A stretch of DNA of 64,000 bases from Alteromonadaceae bacterium (GCA_013373625.1 JABXHM010000060.1:16481-80480), one strand, 5' to 3'. Positions 33,243-42,884 are shown, counted from the stretch's first letter. The notes: a model not told the origin generated them from the letters alone. Program-made: numbers and translations.

Positions 33243-35930
33243 ATGGGCAACAAATTACTTCTGGTCGCCTCACTGGCAGTATCTTTAGTCTTTTCAGCGC
33301 CAACATTAGCAAATGATACTCCTTTCGAAATGTGGCCGTCGGCACAATACCTGACTACCATCCCTACACATAAAGACGTACTGGGTTACAATGCTGGCGA
33401 ACGTATTACCCGTCATAGTGATATGGTTAAGTACTTTGAGGCCTTGCAAAAAGCTGCACCAGCGCGCATAAAATTATTCAGGTTCGGTGAAACCTGGGAA
33501 GGCAGGGAGCTTGTGTATGCAGTGATTGGGTCGGAAGAGAATCTGGCAAATTTAGACGCCTATGTCGACGGAATGGCCAAACTGAGCGACCCCAGAAAAA
33601 CCTCAAAGTCTGAGGCTAAAAAGCTCATCTCAACATTACCCAGTTCAGTATGGCTGCAGCACGGCGTACATGGCAACGAAATATCCAGCACCGATGCCGC
33701 AATGATGACTGCTTATCATCTGCTGGCCGCCACTAACGTTGACATGAACAACACCATCTTAGACAACACACTGGTATTTATTGACCCGCTGCAAAATCCA
33801 GATGGACGTGCACGTTTTATAAGCCGTTACTATTCAACAGTTGGCGCAATGCATAGCGATGATCGTCTGAGCGCAGAACATAATGAGCCGTGGCCACGTG
33901 GTCGCTCAAACCACTACCTGTTCGATATGAATCGTGACTGGCTGGCTATAACACAACCAGAAACTGCAGCGCGAGTGAAAGCGCTTAATAAATATAAGCC
34001 AACTGTTGTTATCGATCTCCATGAAATGGGCGGCGATTCCAGTTACTTCTTTGTGCCGGCAGCACAGCCCATCAACCCATTTATGCAAGATGCGCAACTA
34101 AGTAATAATGTACTGATTGGTAAAAACAACGCAAAGTACTTTGACCAGTTTGGTTTTAGTTACTTCACGCGGGAAGTGTTTGATGCTTTTTATCCAGGCT
34201 ACGGCGACAGTTGGCCAACCTTTTATGGTGCATCAGCAGCCACCTATGAAGTGGCTTCAGCGCGTGGTGAAGTATTCAGGACAGCTGATGGTGAAGTATT
34301 TACCTATCAGGACACAGTGCAACGTCATTTTGTTGCATCAATGGCAACGGCCGAAGCCACTGCATTGAACAGAGAGAAAATCCTTACTGATTTCTATGAG
34401 TATCAGGTAAATGCCTTAGCCGCAGGTAAAAATGATGATCAGGAACGGGTATATATTCTGCCGAACGAACGTGACCGCGCTGGAACGCATAGATTAGCGA
34501 CATTAATGGCAACACATGGCGTAGAAGTAAAACAGGCCTCAGAGAGCTTTAAGGCCTGTGGAACCACCTATAAAGCGGGTGCATACATAATAGATACTGC
34601 ACAGCCACGAGGATTGTTTGTTAAGACGACCTTTACTGAACAGGTTGATATGTCGGCCGGGTTTATTAAAGAACAAGAACGACGTCGCGCCAACAAATTG
34701 CGTGACCAAATATATGATGTAACCGGTTGGTCGTTACCTCTGATGTTTAACGTTGATACCGATCATTGCGGAGGCTCTGTTTCAGTGGAAGGTGATTATA
34801 TTAGTGCTGATGCGCCACTTGTGGCAGACATTACCAACATTGATGCTGACGTTGCATACATTGTCCCCTGGGGTGATATGTCAGCAGGAAGGTTTTTAAC
34901 GGCTGCCCTGCGTGCAGGGGTGAAAGTTAAAAGTGCCGATCAGGCCTTCAAAATGGACGATGGTAGTTTCCCCGCTGGTTCGTTAATTATAGAAGTAGCG
35001 AAAAACAACCCGGACCTTGCCAATGATATTGCGACGCTAGCCAAAGAAACTGGCGCAAAAGTGGTAGGGGTAGATAGCAGTTGGGTAACCGAAGGCCCAA
35101 GTTTTGGCAGCGGCAATACTGTCACAATGAGAGCGCCTAAAGTGGCAATGGCATGGGATGAACCAACCAGCTCCCTGAGTGCAGGCAATACACGTTATGT
35201 GATTGAGCAACAGTTTAACTATCCGGTAACTGCCATACGGGCCAACGTGTTAAGCCGGGCTGACCTAAGCCAGTATCAGGTACTGATTTTACCATCGGGC
35301 AATTATGCGCGTGATTTAGGTGCAAGTGGGGCGCAGAATATTAAAGATTGGGTTCAGAAGGGGGGCGTGCTAATTACCCTGGCCGATGCCACCCAATGGG
35401 CTGCATCGAAAGGGGCCGGATTACTGGATGTCACCAGAGAGTATGCGGTAAAAGATGATGGCGCTACAACAGGCGGATCCGGCGAAAAAGATGTAGTGGA
35501 AGGCACAATTATTAACGACAAAGCCGGCTTTATCGACGCAATAGAAAACGATCTGGATATGCCAGACTATGTTGCAGGTATTCTGGCGAACGTTGAGGTA
35601 GATCAGGAACACTGGTTAACTGCCGGCGTTAACCCGGACGTTGTCGCAATGATTTACGGCAACGATGTGTATTCGCCCATAAAGTTGGAATCAGGTAAAA
35701 ACGTGGCGTGGTTTAAGAGTAAGGATGAGGTCATGGCAAGTGGCTATATTTGGGATGAATTTAAAGCTCAGATAGCCTACAAGCCATACTTGATTCATCA
35801 ACCAATGGGGCGTGGCATGGTGATAGGTTTCACGCAGGAGCCTGCAACAAGAGCATACCTGGATGGTTTGAACGTGATGCTGATGAACACGATTTTCCGT
35901 GGCGCAGCGCACGCGAGACCACTTCCGTAA
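33243..35930 (+). CDS. Secreted M14-family zinc carboxypeptidase with C-terminal amidotransferase-like domain
   Basis: An 895-residue exported protein with a signal peptide ending near residue 24. The peptidase domain covers about 45-390. The zinc motif HGNE (143-146) and a later DLHEMGGDS segment with the third ligand are visible, and the probable catalytic Glu lies in AATYEVASARG. The second half includes a region like a class I glutamine-amidotransferase fold (YQVLILPSGNYARDL, then WVQKGGVLITLADA), as in marine gammaproteobacterial M14 proteins. AGGA precedes the ATG. It is likely periplasmic or outer-membrane associated and used for peptide breakdown. Confidence 0.88.
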   Translation: MGNKLLLVASLAVSLVFSAPTLANDTPFEMWPSAQYLTTIPTHKDVLGYNAGERITRHSDMVKYFEALQKAAPARIKLFRFGETWEGRELVYAVIGSEENLANLDAYVDGMAKLSDPRKTSKSEAKKLISTLPSSVWLQHGVHGNEISSTDAAMMTAYHLLAATNVDMNNTILDNTLVFIDPLQNPDGRARFISRYYSTVGAMHSDDRLSAEHNEPWPRGRSNHYLFDMNRDWLAITQPETAARVKALNKYKPTVVIDLHEMGGDSSYFFVPAAQPINPFMQDAQLSNNVLIGKNNAKYFDQFGFSYFTREVFDAFYPGYGDSWPTFYGASAATYEVASARGEVFRTADGEVFTYQDTVQRHFVASMATAEATALNREKILTDFYEYQVNALAAGKNDDQERVYILPNERDRAGTHRLATLMATHGVEVKQASESFKACGTTYKAGAYIIDTAQPRGLFVKTTFTEQVDMSAGFIKEQERRRANKLRDQIYDVTGWSLPLMFNVDTDHCGGSVSVEGDYISADAPLVADITNIDADVAYIVPWGDMSAGRFLTAALRAGVKVKSADQAFKMDDGSFPAGSLIIEVAKNNPDLANDIATLAKETGAKVVGVDSSWVTEGPSFGSGNTVTMRAPKVAMAWDEPTSSLSAGNTRYVIEQQFNYPVTAIRANVLSRADLSQYQVLILPSGNYARDLGASGAQNIKDWVQKGGVLITLADATQWAASKGAGLLDVTREYAVKDDGATTGGSGEKDVVEGTIINDKAGFIDAIENDLDMPDYVAGILANVEVDQEHWLTAGVNPDVVAMIYGNDVYSPIKLESGKNVAWFKSKDEVMASGYIWDEFKAQIAYKPYLIHQPMGRGMVIGFTQEPATRAYLDGLNVMLMNTIFRGAAHARPLP

Positions 35931-35953
35931 ACGGAAAATTCCTGGGTATGAAT

Positions 35954-35980
35954 CGCTGTCTGCCGGCTAGTCAGACAGCG
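35954..35980. terminator. Strong hairpin between convergent genes (possible bidirectional terminator)
   Basis: A perfect 9-base stem CGCTGTCTG with its complement and a 9-base loop. It lies between the M14 peptidase and lipoprotein stops. Neither side has a good U run, so termination is only likely. Confidence 0.45.
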
Positions 35981-36008
35981 AATTTGCCCAACAGCAAACG
36001 TCAGTTGA

Positions 36009-36452
36009 TTATAGTTGAGTTATAGTAAGGGTAATCTGAGAGTCTGTATTACCCGTTACACCAAAACGGTACACCGCCGTCTTAGTTGGAATAAACTGTA
36101 AGTTTTCAGCTTGATCTGCACAACTTAAGGTTACCGGGTGATTCAAAGCGACAATTAATCCTTTGTAATTGCCGCCACAAGTTTGCGACAACGTCCAGTT
36201 GGCGTTCGAAAATTTGAAATCATAGGGTTGTTCATCAGCGATTAACTCAACATCGACGTACCAGCTATTACTGCCGCGTTGTAGCTGATAGGCCGGTTTG
36301 GCTTCCCACCAGTTAAACACACCACGTAAATACCATTGCGAAAAAACTATCCTGGGTTGTTGTTCCTGGTAGATAGGGTAACTACCTGTTTGAGTACAGG
36401 CTGAAAGAAACATCACAATGGCAGGTATTATAACTAACCAGCGTTTTTGCAT
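36009..36452 (-). CDS. Small lipoprotein with a carbohydrate-binding-like (E-set/CBM48-type) domain
   Basis: A 147-residue lipoprotein. The signal sequence ends in the lipobox LSAC with Cys19. The rest resembles an early-set domain of the pullulanase/CBM48 type: WYLRGVFNWWEAKPAYQLQR, then WYVDVELIADEQPYDFKFSN and a Trp in the next strand. This pattern is common in starch-related proteins, but no enzyme domain is present. The ATG at 36452 is chosen because AAGGA lies about 12 bases upstream and the signal peptide begins there. Function unknown; glycan binding is an inference. Confidence 0.65.
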   Translation of the reverse strand: MQKRWLVIIPAIVMFLSACTQTGSYPIYQEQQPRIVFSQWYLRGVFNWWEAKPAYQLQRGSNSWYVDVELIADEQPYDFKFSNANWTLSQTCGGNYKGLIVALNHPVTLSCADQAENLQFIPTKTAVYRFGVTGNTDSQITLTITQL

Positions 36453-36474
36453 AACATCGTCTTCCTTCAAATAT

Positions 36475-36500
36475 AAAAAAGGGCACAAATGAGTGCCCTT
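36475..36500 (-). terminator. Rho-independent terminator after glyS
   Basis: An 8-base stem AAGGGCAC with complement (36479-36500, loop of 6) followed leftward by six U. It separates glyQS from the lipoprotein gene, whose start is 23 bases further on. Confidence 0.85.
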
Positions 36501-36536
36501 AACATCGATCGCAGAGTAACTAACGCGCCTGCGGGT

Positions 36537-38606
36537 TTATTTAGCCAGCAGTGAAATATCGGCGGTTGTTAAAAATAAACTACGTAGCAACAACAACAGG
36601 GCTAAACGGTTCTGCTTAACTTTTTCATCGTCGGCCATAACCATAACATTATCAAAAAATGCATCAATGTCAGGTCGTAAGGTAGCAAGCTGAGACAGTA
36701 CCTCTGTATATTGGCGCTCACTGGCATGTTGAAGAATGCTGTCTTTAATTGCCATGATATTGGTATGCAGTGCAATTTCAGCTTCTTCAGACAACAGCGA
36801 TTCACTGATATCTGCATCGCCTTCTATATTGTTCTTAGCGAGTATATTGGCAACACGTTTATTCGCCGCTGCTAATGCTTCTGAGGCGTCATTTTCCTTA
36901 AATGCTGCTACGGCATGAACACGTGCTAAATAGTCGGTAGGTTGTGTGGGGCGACGTGCTGACACGGCCTGAATCACATCTGTCTCTACTTGTTGATCTT
37001 GTAATAAGGCATTGAAACGGCCAAGTATAAAATCAACGACCTGTTCATTACATTGTGCATTTGTCAGTTTATCGGCATAAATATCAATGGCTTCGCTGAC
37101 AATATCTTCAAGGTCAATGACTAACGATTTCTCGGTAATAATACGCAACACGCCAATAGCAGCACGACGCAATGCAAAAGGATCGCGGTCACCTTTTGGC
37201 AATTGTCCGATACCAAAAATACCTACTAAGGTATCAAATTTGTCTGCCAGCGCGACTGCTGCACTTTCCAGCGAAGAAGGTAAATCATCGCCGGCAAAGC
37301 GCGGCAGATACTGCTCATACAAGGCGTTAGCAACAGGCTCAGCTTCGCCGTCATGTAACGCATAATACTTGCCCATAACGCCCTGAACATCGGGAAATTC
37401 CATCACCATATTGGTCATGAGATCAGTTTTGGACAACCGTCCTGCGCGTTCGGCGTGAGCTGGATCTGCGTTAATAATGTTGGCTATAAAGGCAGAAAGC
37501 CTGGCTATGCGGTCGGATTTATCTTTGAGTGTGCCCAGTTGTTTTTGGAACAAAACGGAATCAAGGGAAGCAAGTCTCGATTCAAGAGTTTGCTTTTTAT
37601 CAGTATCGAAGAAAAACTCAGCATCGGCAAGGCGAGGGCGGATAACACGCTCGTTACCGCCAATGATCTGAATTGGGTCGTGGCTTTCTATATTGGTAAC
37701 AAATAAAAACTGATTCGATAACGATCCGTCTTTATTAAGTAAGGGGACGTATTTCTGGTCGTCTTTCATGGTGTAAATGAGCGCTTCTTTTGGTACGTTC
37801 AGGAAGTTCTCATCAAAGCTTGCTTGCAATACAACGGGCCATTCCACCAATGCAGCGATCTCATTTAGCAGGCTTTCATCGTAATCGGCAGTAAGTCCAA
37901 GCGCTGCTGCTTTAGTGTTGAGCGATTCAGCGATATGCGAAGCACGCGAGTCAAAATCTGCAACAACGTAATGTGCTTTAAGCGCGGTTAAATAGTTATC
38001 GGCATGATCCAGTTCAAATGTCTTTTCGCCGTGAAAACGATGCCCCTGAATAGTCCGTGAACTGTCCAGTCCAAGCACGGTTACTGCCACTAATTCACTG
38101 CCAAACAATGTACACAGAGTATGCACAGGACGGATAAACTGCGTAGTATAATTACCCCAACGCATAGGCTTGGAGATAGGTAACCTGGCAATAGCCTGAC
38201 TGATAATATCTTGCAAAAGCGCACTGATAGTCTGTCCTTTCACTTCAGCTTTATACAGCAACCATTCGCCTTTATCGGTTTTGAGTCGATCGGCTTGCTC
38301 AACAGAGATACCGTTACCGCGCGCCCAACCCATTGCTGCTTTCGTTGGATTGCCGTCATCGTCAAAGGCTGCTTTTACCGCAGGGCCACGTTTTTCAACA
38401 ATTTTATCCTGCTGGGTTTCGGCCAGACCAACCACATATACCGCAAGACGGCGAGGCGCTGCAAACCAATGCACTTTGGTAAAGCTAAGTTCCGCATTAT
38501 TCAATGCTTCTTCGACGTTTTCAGCAAAACTAGAACCCAATTGAATCAATGACTTAGGAGGTAACTCTTCGGTTCCCAACTCAATTAATAAATTTTCTGT
38601 ACGCAC
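36537..38606 (-). CDS. glyS: Glycine--tRNA ligase beta subunit
   Basis: A 689-residue beta subunit of the alpha2beta2 GlyRS, involved in tRNA recognition. The start is '[20 protein letters not shown]' as in relatives. A GTG at 38606 is preferred: AGGAG lies 9 bases upstream, it is 2 bases past the glyQ stop, and the length equals that of E. coli (689). A longer frame from 38627 would overlap glyQ. A terminator follows. Confidence 0.97.
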   Translation of the reverse strand: MRTENLLIELGTEELPPKSLIQLGSSFAENVEEALNNAELSFTKVHWFAAPRRLAVYVVGLAETQQDKIVEKRGPAVKAAFDDDGNPTKAAMGWARGNGISVEQADRLKTDKGEWLLYKAEVKGQTISALLQDIISQAIARLPISKPMRWGNYTTQFIRPVHTLCTLFGSELVAVTVLGLDSSRTIQGHRFHGEKTFELDHADNYLTALKAHYVVADFDSRASHIAESLNTKAAALGLTADYDESLLNEIAALVEWPVVLQASFDENFLNVPKEALIYTMKDDQKYVPLLNKDGSLSNQFLFVTNIESHDPIQIIGGNERVIRPRLADAEFFFDTDKKQTLESRLASLDSVLFQKQLGTLKDKSDRIARLSAFIANIINADPAHAERAGRLSKTDLMTNMVMEFPDVQGVMGKYYALHDGEAEPVANALYEQYLPRFAGDDLPSSLESAAVALADKFDTLVGIFGIGQLPKGDRDPFALRRAAIGVLRIITEKSLVIDLEDIVSEAIDIYADKLTNAQCNEQVVDFILGRFNALLQDQQVETDVIQAVSARRPTQPTDYLARVHAVAAFKENDASEALAAANKRVANILAKNNIEGDADISESLLSEEAEIALHTNIMAIKDSILQHASERQYTEVLSQLATLRPDIDAFFDNVMVMADDEKVKQNRLALLLLLRSLFLTTADISLLAK

Positions 38607-38608
38607 GG

Positions 38609-39514
38609 TTACTGCTCCTTCTGACAAAGCGGAAAGCCAAGTTCTTCGCGTGCCTGGTAATATGCTTCGGCACAGGCTTTTGCCAGTGTTCTGACGCGTA
38701 AAATATAGCGCTGTCTTTCGGTGACTGAAATGGCATGACGGGCGTCGAGTAAGTTAAACGCGTGCGACGCTTTCATAACCTGTTCATAGGCAGGCAACGG
38801 CAGGTTTTTCTCGATCAGTAACTGGCTGGCCGCCTCACACTCATCGAACGTATTAAATAACGCATCAACGTTAGCATGTTCAAAGTTGTAGGCCGATTGC
38901 TCCACTTCGTTCTGATGGAACACATCGCCATAGGTCACTTTGCCCATAGGGCCGTCGGTCCACACCAGATCGTAGATACTGTTAACACCCTGAATATACA
39001 TAGCCAGGCGTTCTAAACCATAGGTGATTTCGCCAGTAACCGGTTTGCACTCAAGTCCGCCTACCTGCTGGAAGTAGGTGAACTGGGTCACTTCCATGCC
39101 GTTAAGCCATACTTCCCAACCAAGTCCCCAGGCACCAAGTGTAGGCGATTCCCAGTTGTCTTCTACGAACCGGATATCGTGCACGAGCGGGTCAAACCCC
39201 AGTTCACGCAGGGATCCTAAATACAATTCCTGAATATTGTCTGGCGATGGTTTCAGCATCACCTGAAACTGATAATACTGCTGAAGGCGGTTAGGGTTTT
39301 CACCGTAGCGGCCATCGGTAGGGCGTCGGCATGGCTGTACGTAAGCACTGCTAATTGGCTCAGGGCCCAGTGATCGCAAAAACGTCATTGGGTGGAATGT
39401 ACCGGCACCCACTTCCATATCCAGTGGCTGAATAATGACACAACCTTGTCTGGCCCAATAATCCTGTAAGGCAAGGATTAAGCCCTGAAATGTTTTAATA
39501 TCGTACTTGTGCAT
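38609..39514 (-). CDS. glyQ: Glycine--tRNA ligase alpha subunit
   Basis: A 301-residue catalytic alpha subunit with the class II core: [17 protein letters not shown], the [14 protein letters not shown] motif 2 loop and [14 protein letters not shown] motif 3. It charges tRNA-Gly. It forms an operon with glyS. Confidence 0.99.
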   Translation of the reverse strand: MHKYDIKTFQGLILALQDYWARQGCVIIQPLDMEVGAGTFHPMTFLRSLGPEPISSAYVQPCRRPTDGRYGENPNRLQQYYQFQVMLKPSPDNIQELYLGSLRELGFDPLVHDIRFVEDNWESPTLGAWGLGWEVWLNGMEVTQFTYFQQVGGLECKPVTGEITYGLERLAMYIQGVNSIYDLVWTDGPMGKVTYGDVFHQNEVEQSAYNFEHANVDALFNTFDECEAASQLLIEKNLPLPAYEQVMKASHAFNLLDARHAISVTERQRYILRVRTLAKACAEAYYQAREELGFPLCQKEQ

Positions 39515-39568
39515 ACATTAACGACTATAACTGACTGATGACTTAAAGGTGGGTTAGTATACATTCTG

Positions 39569-39590
39569 CAGGCCTATGAATGTAGGCCTG
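39569..39590. repeat. Inverted repeat between glyQ and tag
   Basis: A 7-base stem CAGGCCT/AGGCCTG with an 8-base loop in the gap between the divergent glyQ and tag genes. It could be a regulator site or leader hairpin; there is no direct evidence. Confidence 0.35.
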
Positions 39591-39702
39591 AAAGGACTAA
39601 ATTCTGTCTGGGTTCGGTAAAAAAGGCGATTAGTGATCGCAAAGCGCACATTGCCAGGCTAAAAAAGCGTAAATCGACGACATAATACTCAGGAGAGCAA
39701 CA

Positions 39703-40290
39703 ATGACGGTAACGGTTACCCGGTGTGCATGGGTCTCTGACGATGAAATGTATCAGGCCTATCACGACAATGTCTGGGGCAGACCAGAGCGCGACCCTCA
39801 ACAGCTATTTGCAAAGTTGTGCCTGGACGGACAGCAGGCAGGATTAAGCTGGATTACCATTTTAAGAAAACAAGCTGAGTATGAGCGGGTGTTTTATGGC
39901 TTTGACCCACATAAAGTTGCACAAATGACGGAGCAGGATGTAGAGCGGTTAATGCAAAACCAAGGTATTATTCGTAGTCGTCTGAAAATAAACGCAATTA
40001 TTAACAATGCACGTGCTTATTTAAGGATCAGTGAGCAGCAAAGCTTTACCGATTATATTTGGCAGTTTACTGACCACCGGACCATTGTTAACCAATGGCA
40101 ATCCATTCAGGACGTACCGACCAGTACCGCTGAGTCCAAAGCTATGGCTAAAGCATTAAAAAAAGCCGGTTTCAGTTTTGTTGGAGAGACAATATGTTAC
40201 GCATTTATGCAGGCCGTAGGCATGGTCAACGACCATACCCTCGATTGTCATTGCTATAACGACGTCCGATCCTTAGCCATAGCCGGGTAA
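39703..40290 (+). CDS. tag: DNA-3-methyladenine glycosylase I
   Basis: A 195-residue helix-hairpin-helix glycosylase that removes 3-methyladenine. The zinc ligands are seen in the N-terminal CAW and in the C-terminal NDHTLDCHCY. The conserved 'LCLDGQQAGLSWITILRKQ' is at about 45-63. AGGAGAG lies 9 bases upstream. The last 37 bases overlap the end of the convergent DUF2489 gene. Confidence 0.96.
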   Translation: MTVTVTRCAWVSDDEMYQAYHDNVWGRPERDPQQLFAKLCLDGQQAGLSWITILRKQAEYERVFYGFDPHKVAQMTEQDVERLMQNQGIIRSRLKINAIINNARAYLRISEQQSFTDYIWQFTDHRTIVNQWQSIQDVPTSTAESKAMAKALKKAGFSFVGETICYAFMQAVGMVNDHTLDCHCYNDVRSLAIAG

Positions 40291-40736
40291 CGCGACTCGC
40301 AAAACGCAATGAGAGCAGGTAACTCTTTGAGTACCTTAGATTCATGCTGCTCTTCGATAGCTTCACGGGCCTTGTCTTCGGCTAAACGCTGTTTTTTATT
40401 AAGGGCTTTGCGGTCCTCGAGTATCGCAAAGCCGCTAACTTCACTGAACAACGTATGGATAGACGGATAACTGACGGCGTAATCTTCGGTGACTTCTTCA
40501 GGCAACGCCCTGAGTAACCGGCAGATACGTATTACCCCCTCAGATACATTGCACTGTTGCTGTAGCATCGCTTTAGAAATGGTATGCACACTTTCGAATA
40601 TCGTTTCCAGACGTTGTTCTCTGGCGGCTTTCTGACGTGCATTTTGTTGCTGCAACTGGAACATTAACCGACCTGCGTAAACGCCAAGTATGGCAATAAT
40701 GAGCAGCCCGATACTTACCAGTGTTATCCATACCAT
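40254..40736 (-). CDS. DUF2489 family membrane-anchored protein
   Basis: A 160-residue protein with one N-terminal membrane helix (about 2-24), followed by a charged helical cytoplasmic domain of the DUF2489 type. Features include 'FESVHTISKAMLQQQCNVSE' near residue 47. Function is unknown. The gene sits 9 bases after yihI, so they are probably co-transcribed, and its 3' end overlaps tag by 37 bases tail to tail. Confidence 0.8.
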   Translation of the reverse strand: MVWITLVSIGLLIIAILGVYAGRLMFQLQQQNARQKAAREQRLETIFESVHTISKAMLQQQCNVSEGVIRICRLLRALPEEVTEDYAVSYPSIHTLFSEVSGFAILEDRKALNKKQRLAEDKAREAIEEQHESKVLKELPALIAFCESRYPAMAKDRTSL

Positions 40737-40745
40737 AGGGGAATT

Positions 40746-41234
40746 TTACCTCTCAAAGTCATCGAGTTTGAGAGCGTCCAGCGCAGCAAACTCATCTTCG
40801 TCATCGTCGGCATTATCATCGTCAGGGTTAATACCCATTAGTTCGCACAATGCCTTATGCCGTGCCATCTGTTCGTCTACGTAGTGTTGCTGATCTTTAG
40901 TCAGCCCCTTACCCTGATCAAGCTTATCAAGTAGTGCGATAAGACGGCTATCAGCTTCCAGCGCAGCAAGCTCCTCCGCCGGTGTCGCATACTTACGCTT
41001 TTGCGTCACAACGGGTGCCTTAACTAACGGCACGGGCTTTTTACTTCCTAAGCGAGGATCGCCCTTGCCACCAGTTTTTGACTTTTCCTGCTTTTTGTCT
41101 TCGACATTGTGGCGGCTGCCAGGTGTATTACCTTTACGTTTTTTTACGCGCCCGGAAGAGGTTTTATGTTCGAAATCGGGGTCTTTACGCACACCGATCA
41201 TACCAACCTTACGGGATTTCTTTTTCTTAGCCAT
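40746..41234 (-). CDS. yihI: Der GTPase-activating protein YihI
   Basis: A 162-residue, highly charged protein. The basic N-terminus (MAKKKKSRKVG, then TPGSRHNVEDKK) and the acidic C-terminus (DDDNADDDEDEF) match YihI, which stimulates the Der (EngA) GTPase during 50S ribosome assembly. GGAAGG precedes the ATG. In E. coli, yihI also lies near engB, csrC and polA, so the neighbourhood is conserved. Confidence 0.93.
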   Translation of the reverse strand: MAKKKKSRKVGMIGVRKDPDFEHKTSSGRVKKRKGNTPGSRHNVEDKKQEKSKTGGKGDPRLGSKKPVPLVKAPVVTQKRKYATPAEELAALEADSRLIALLDKLDQGKGLTKDQQHYVDEQMARHKALCELMGINPDDDNADDDEDEFAALDALKLDDFER

Positions 41235-41296
41235 AACCTTCCAATAGAGCAGAACGCTCTGCTACTGTGAATTCATCTATTGTCTATTATAACGCG

Positions 41297-41938
41297 TTAT
41301 TGCTCAGGCTTCTGCATCAATACAATGTCACGTTGGGGAAAGATCACATTGAGGTGATGTTGTTGCGCTAGCCAGGTAAACGTTTCTACAGAAAAAAAGC
41401 TCACGTGGGTTGGGTCATTCTTGTAATGCCATTGCGCGAACTTGTCTGCACTGATTACCCGTTTAGTCATGATACCCAGCCAACCACCTGGTTTAAGTAG
41501 CGTCATCCAACGATGCCATTCTTTAGCCGGCTGATGAAAATGCTCGATAGACTCAGTGGCGGTAATAATGTCGTAGTGTTTAGCCGGGATTTCGAAAGGA
41601 CCAAACAGTGGATCGAAGCAGTCAGTATGGTATCCATGCCGGGCAAACAAATGGGCTAAGGCCTGACAAGGGCCGCTACCATAATCAAGCAGGCTTGGGG
41701 CCGGGAAGGTCAGGTGCGGCAGCATACAGTCGACCAGACGGTTTAAAAAACTTAGATAGCCAGCATCAGTCAGAGTGTTTTCGTGAAGCTGGTATTCGGC
41801 GAGTTCTTGCTGCTGGGAGGGCAGTGATTCGGGATCAACAAAAACCAACAGGCATTTCTTACAACGAAAATAAATCCGCTGCGGATTCTGATGAAATGAG
41901 AAGATTTTTTTAGACTGGCAAAGTGGGCATTTAATCAT
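41297..41938 (-). CDS. SAM-dependent methyltransferase with N-terminal zinc ribbon
   Basis: A 213-residue class I methyltransferase. A zinc ribbon is at the N-terminus (CPLCQSKK at 4-11 and CKKCLLVF at 26-33). The SAM site follows as LLDYGSGPCQALAHLFARHG, then ATESIEHF. The substrate is unknown. The start has no Shine-Dalgarno sequence and lies 12 bases beyond the U run of the Csr-type RNA terminator, so expression may depend on readthrough. Confidence 0.85.
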   Translation of the reverse strand: MIKCPLCQSKKIFSFHQNPQRIYFRCKKCLLVFVDPESLPSQQQELAEYQLHENTLTDAGYLSFLNRLVDCMLPHLTFPAPSLLDYGSGPCQALAHLFARHGYHTDCFDPLFGPFEIPAKHYDIITATESIEHFHQPAKEWHRWMTLLKPGGWLGIMTKRVISADKFAQWHYKNDPTHVSFFSVETFTWLAQQHHLNVIFPQRDIVLMQKPEQ

Positions 41939-41949
41939 ATTGCGCGTAA

Positions 41950-42177
41950 TAAAAAAGGCGATGGTATCACACCATCACCTTACAAATTGAGTGTCAGATG
42001 ACACCTCTCCCGTTAGTGCACTTCTTTGTGCAGCTGGCTCCCTGCAGTACTCCCCTTATTTTTCTTTTTGGCGGAGCATTTTTTGTTCTGGGTCTTCCTG
42101 ACACTTTATAATTTCATCCTGAACAATTGCTTGTTACTAATGTCGGACTGTTTCACAACAGGTTTCACGACAGCGGT
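41950..42177 (-). ncRNA. Csr-type (CsrB/CsrC-like) small RNA candidate
   Basis: Read leftward, this gene-free stretch has five GGA motifs. Two sit in short hairpin contexts (TTCAGGATGAA near 42120 and GTCAGGAAGAC near 42102). Three are GGGA motifs: GGGGAG near 42054, AGGGAG near 42041 and CGGGAG near 42010. It ends in a strong terminator (41955-41981, 10-base stem with one G-U pair, then six U). A possible -10 (TGTAAT) predicts a start near 42177 and a length of about 225, close to E. coli CsrC (about 245). In E. coli csrC lies between engB and yihI; here it lies between the same two genes with two genes added. Such RNAs soak up CsrA. The 5' end is inferred. Confidence 0.72.
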
Positions 42178-42213
42178 TAGATTACAGCATCTGGATTAAA
42201 TTACAACCATGAA

Positions 42214-42231
42214 TGTTACATTTTGTTAACA
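42214..42231. promoter_or_regulatory. Candidate UvrY/GacA-type activator site for the Csr-type RNA
   Basis: TGTTAC-N6-TTAACA resembles the GacA/UvrY site TGTAAG-N6-CTTACA with both half-sites altered. It lies about 37-54 bases upstream of the predicted RNA start. In the wider context AATGTTA and TAACATT form a 7-base inverted repeat (42212-42233). Confidence 0.4.
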
Positions 42232-42260
42232 TTTCAATGGAAACAAACAGTTAGTTAATT

Positions 42261-42884
42261 CTAATGTAAGCCTGCAACGTAATTAGCCAGTATTTCGATG
42301 TCTTCATCGGTTAATTTTGAAGCAATGTCGCGCATCATTCCGTTCATGTCGTTGTGACGCTCACCGGCGCGGAATGCCTTAAGCTGAGCAGTCGTGTAAG
42401 CTGCATGCTGGCCACTGATATCCGGGAAACCAGCTAACTGCATGCCGTTACCGCTCGGGCCATGGCATGCGATACAAGCTGTAACGCCTCGTTCTGCGTC
42501 GCCGCCACGATAAAGTGCTTCGCCCGGCTCAATAAAGTTTTCAGGTGTGGCGCCTGGCTTCGCTTCCTGACCAGCAAAATATGCTGCCAGGTCAGCAATA
42601 TCCTGATCACTCAGTGGCGCGGCCATGCCGTTCATCACAGCATTGTTTCGACCTTCTTCACCCCCGGTTGAAGAGGCCAGACGAAATTCCGTTAACTGCT
42701 TAGCCAGGTATTTAGCGTGCTGACCAGCAATTTTGGGGTTAATCTCAATCATACTGTTTCCATCAGGTCCGTGACAGGCAGCACAGACAGCTGATTTTGC
42801 TTTACCAGCTTCTGGGTCTCCTTCAGCAGTAACAGAAGCAGTAAACCCAAGGGTTAAACAAAACAACATACACAGTTTTTTCAT
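42261..42884 (-). CDS. Dihaem cytochrome c4
   Basis: A 207-residue periplasmic electron carrier. A signal peptide (about 1-20) is followed by two class I c-type domains, each with a CXXCH haem site (CAACH at 34-38 and CIACH in the second half) and a distal Met candidate. Cytochrome c4 passes electrons to terminal oxidases (cbb3 or aa3). The ATG at 42884 is decided by the signal peptide; the open frame extends 22 codons upstream without support. It stands divergent to engB. Confidence 0.94.
   Translation of the reverse strand: MKKLCMLFCLTLGFTASVTAEGDPEAGKAKSAVCAACHGPDGNSMIEINPKIAGQHAKYLAKQLTEFRLASSTGGEEGRNNAVMNGMAAPLSDQDIADLAAYFAGQEAKPGATPENFIEPGEALYRGGDAERGVTACIACHGPSGNGMQLAGFPDISGQHAAYTTAQLKAFRAGERHNDMNGMMRDIASKLTDEDIEILANYVAGLH

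Noticed and set aside
33895..33900. A CACGTG core in the M14 peptidase gene
   Set aside because: The flanks (GGC/GTC) do not match parS half-sites, so it is only the six-base core.
41402..41407. A CACGTG core in the methyltransferase gene
   Set aside because: Only one flank resembles parS; the other half is GGTTGG, so ParB binding is unlikely.
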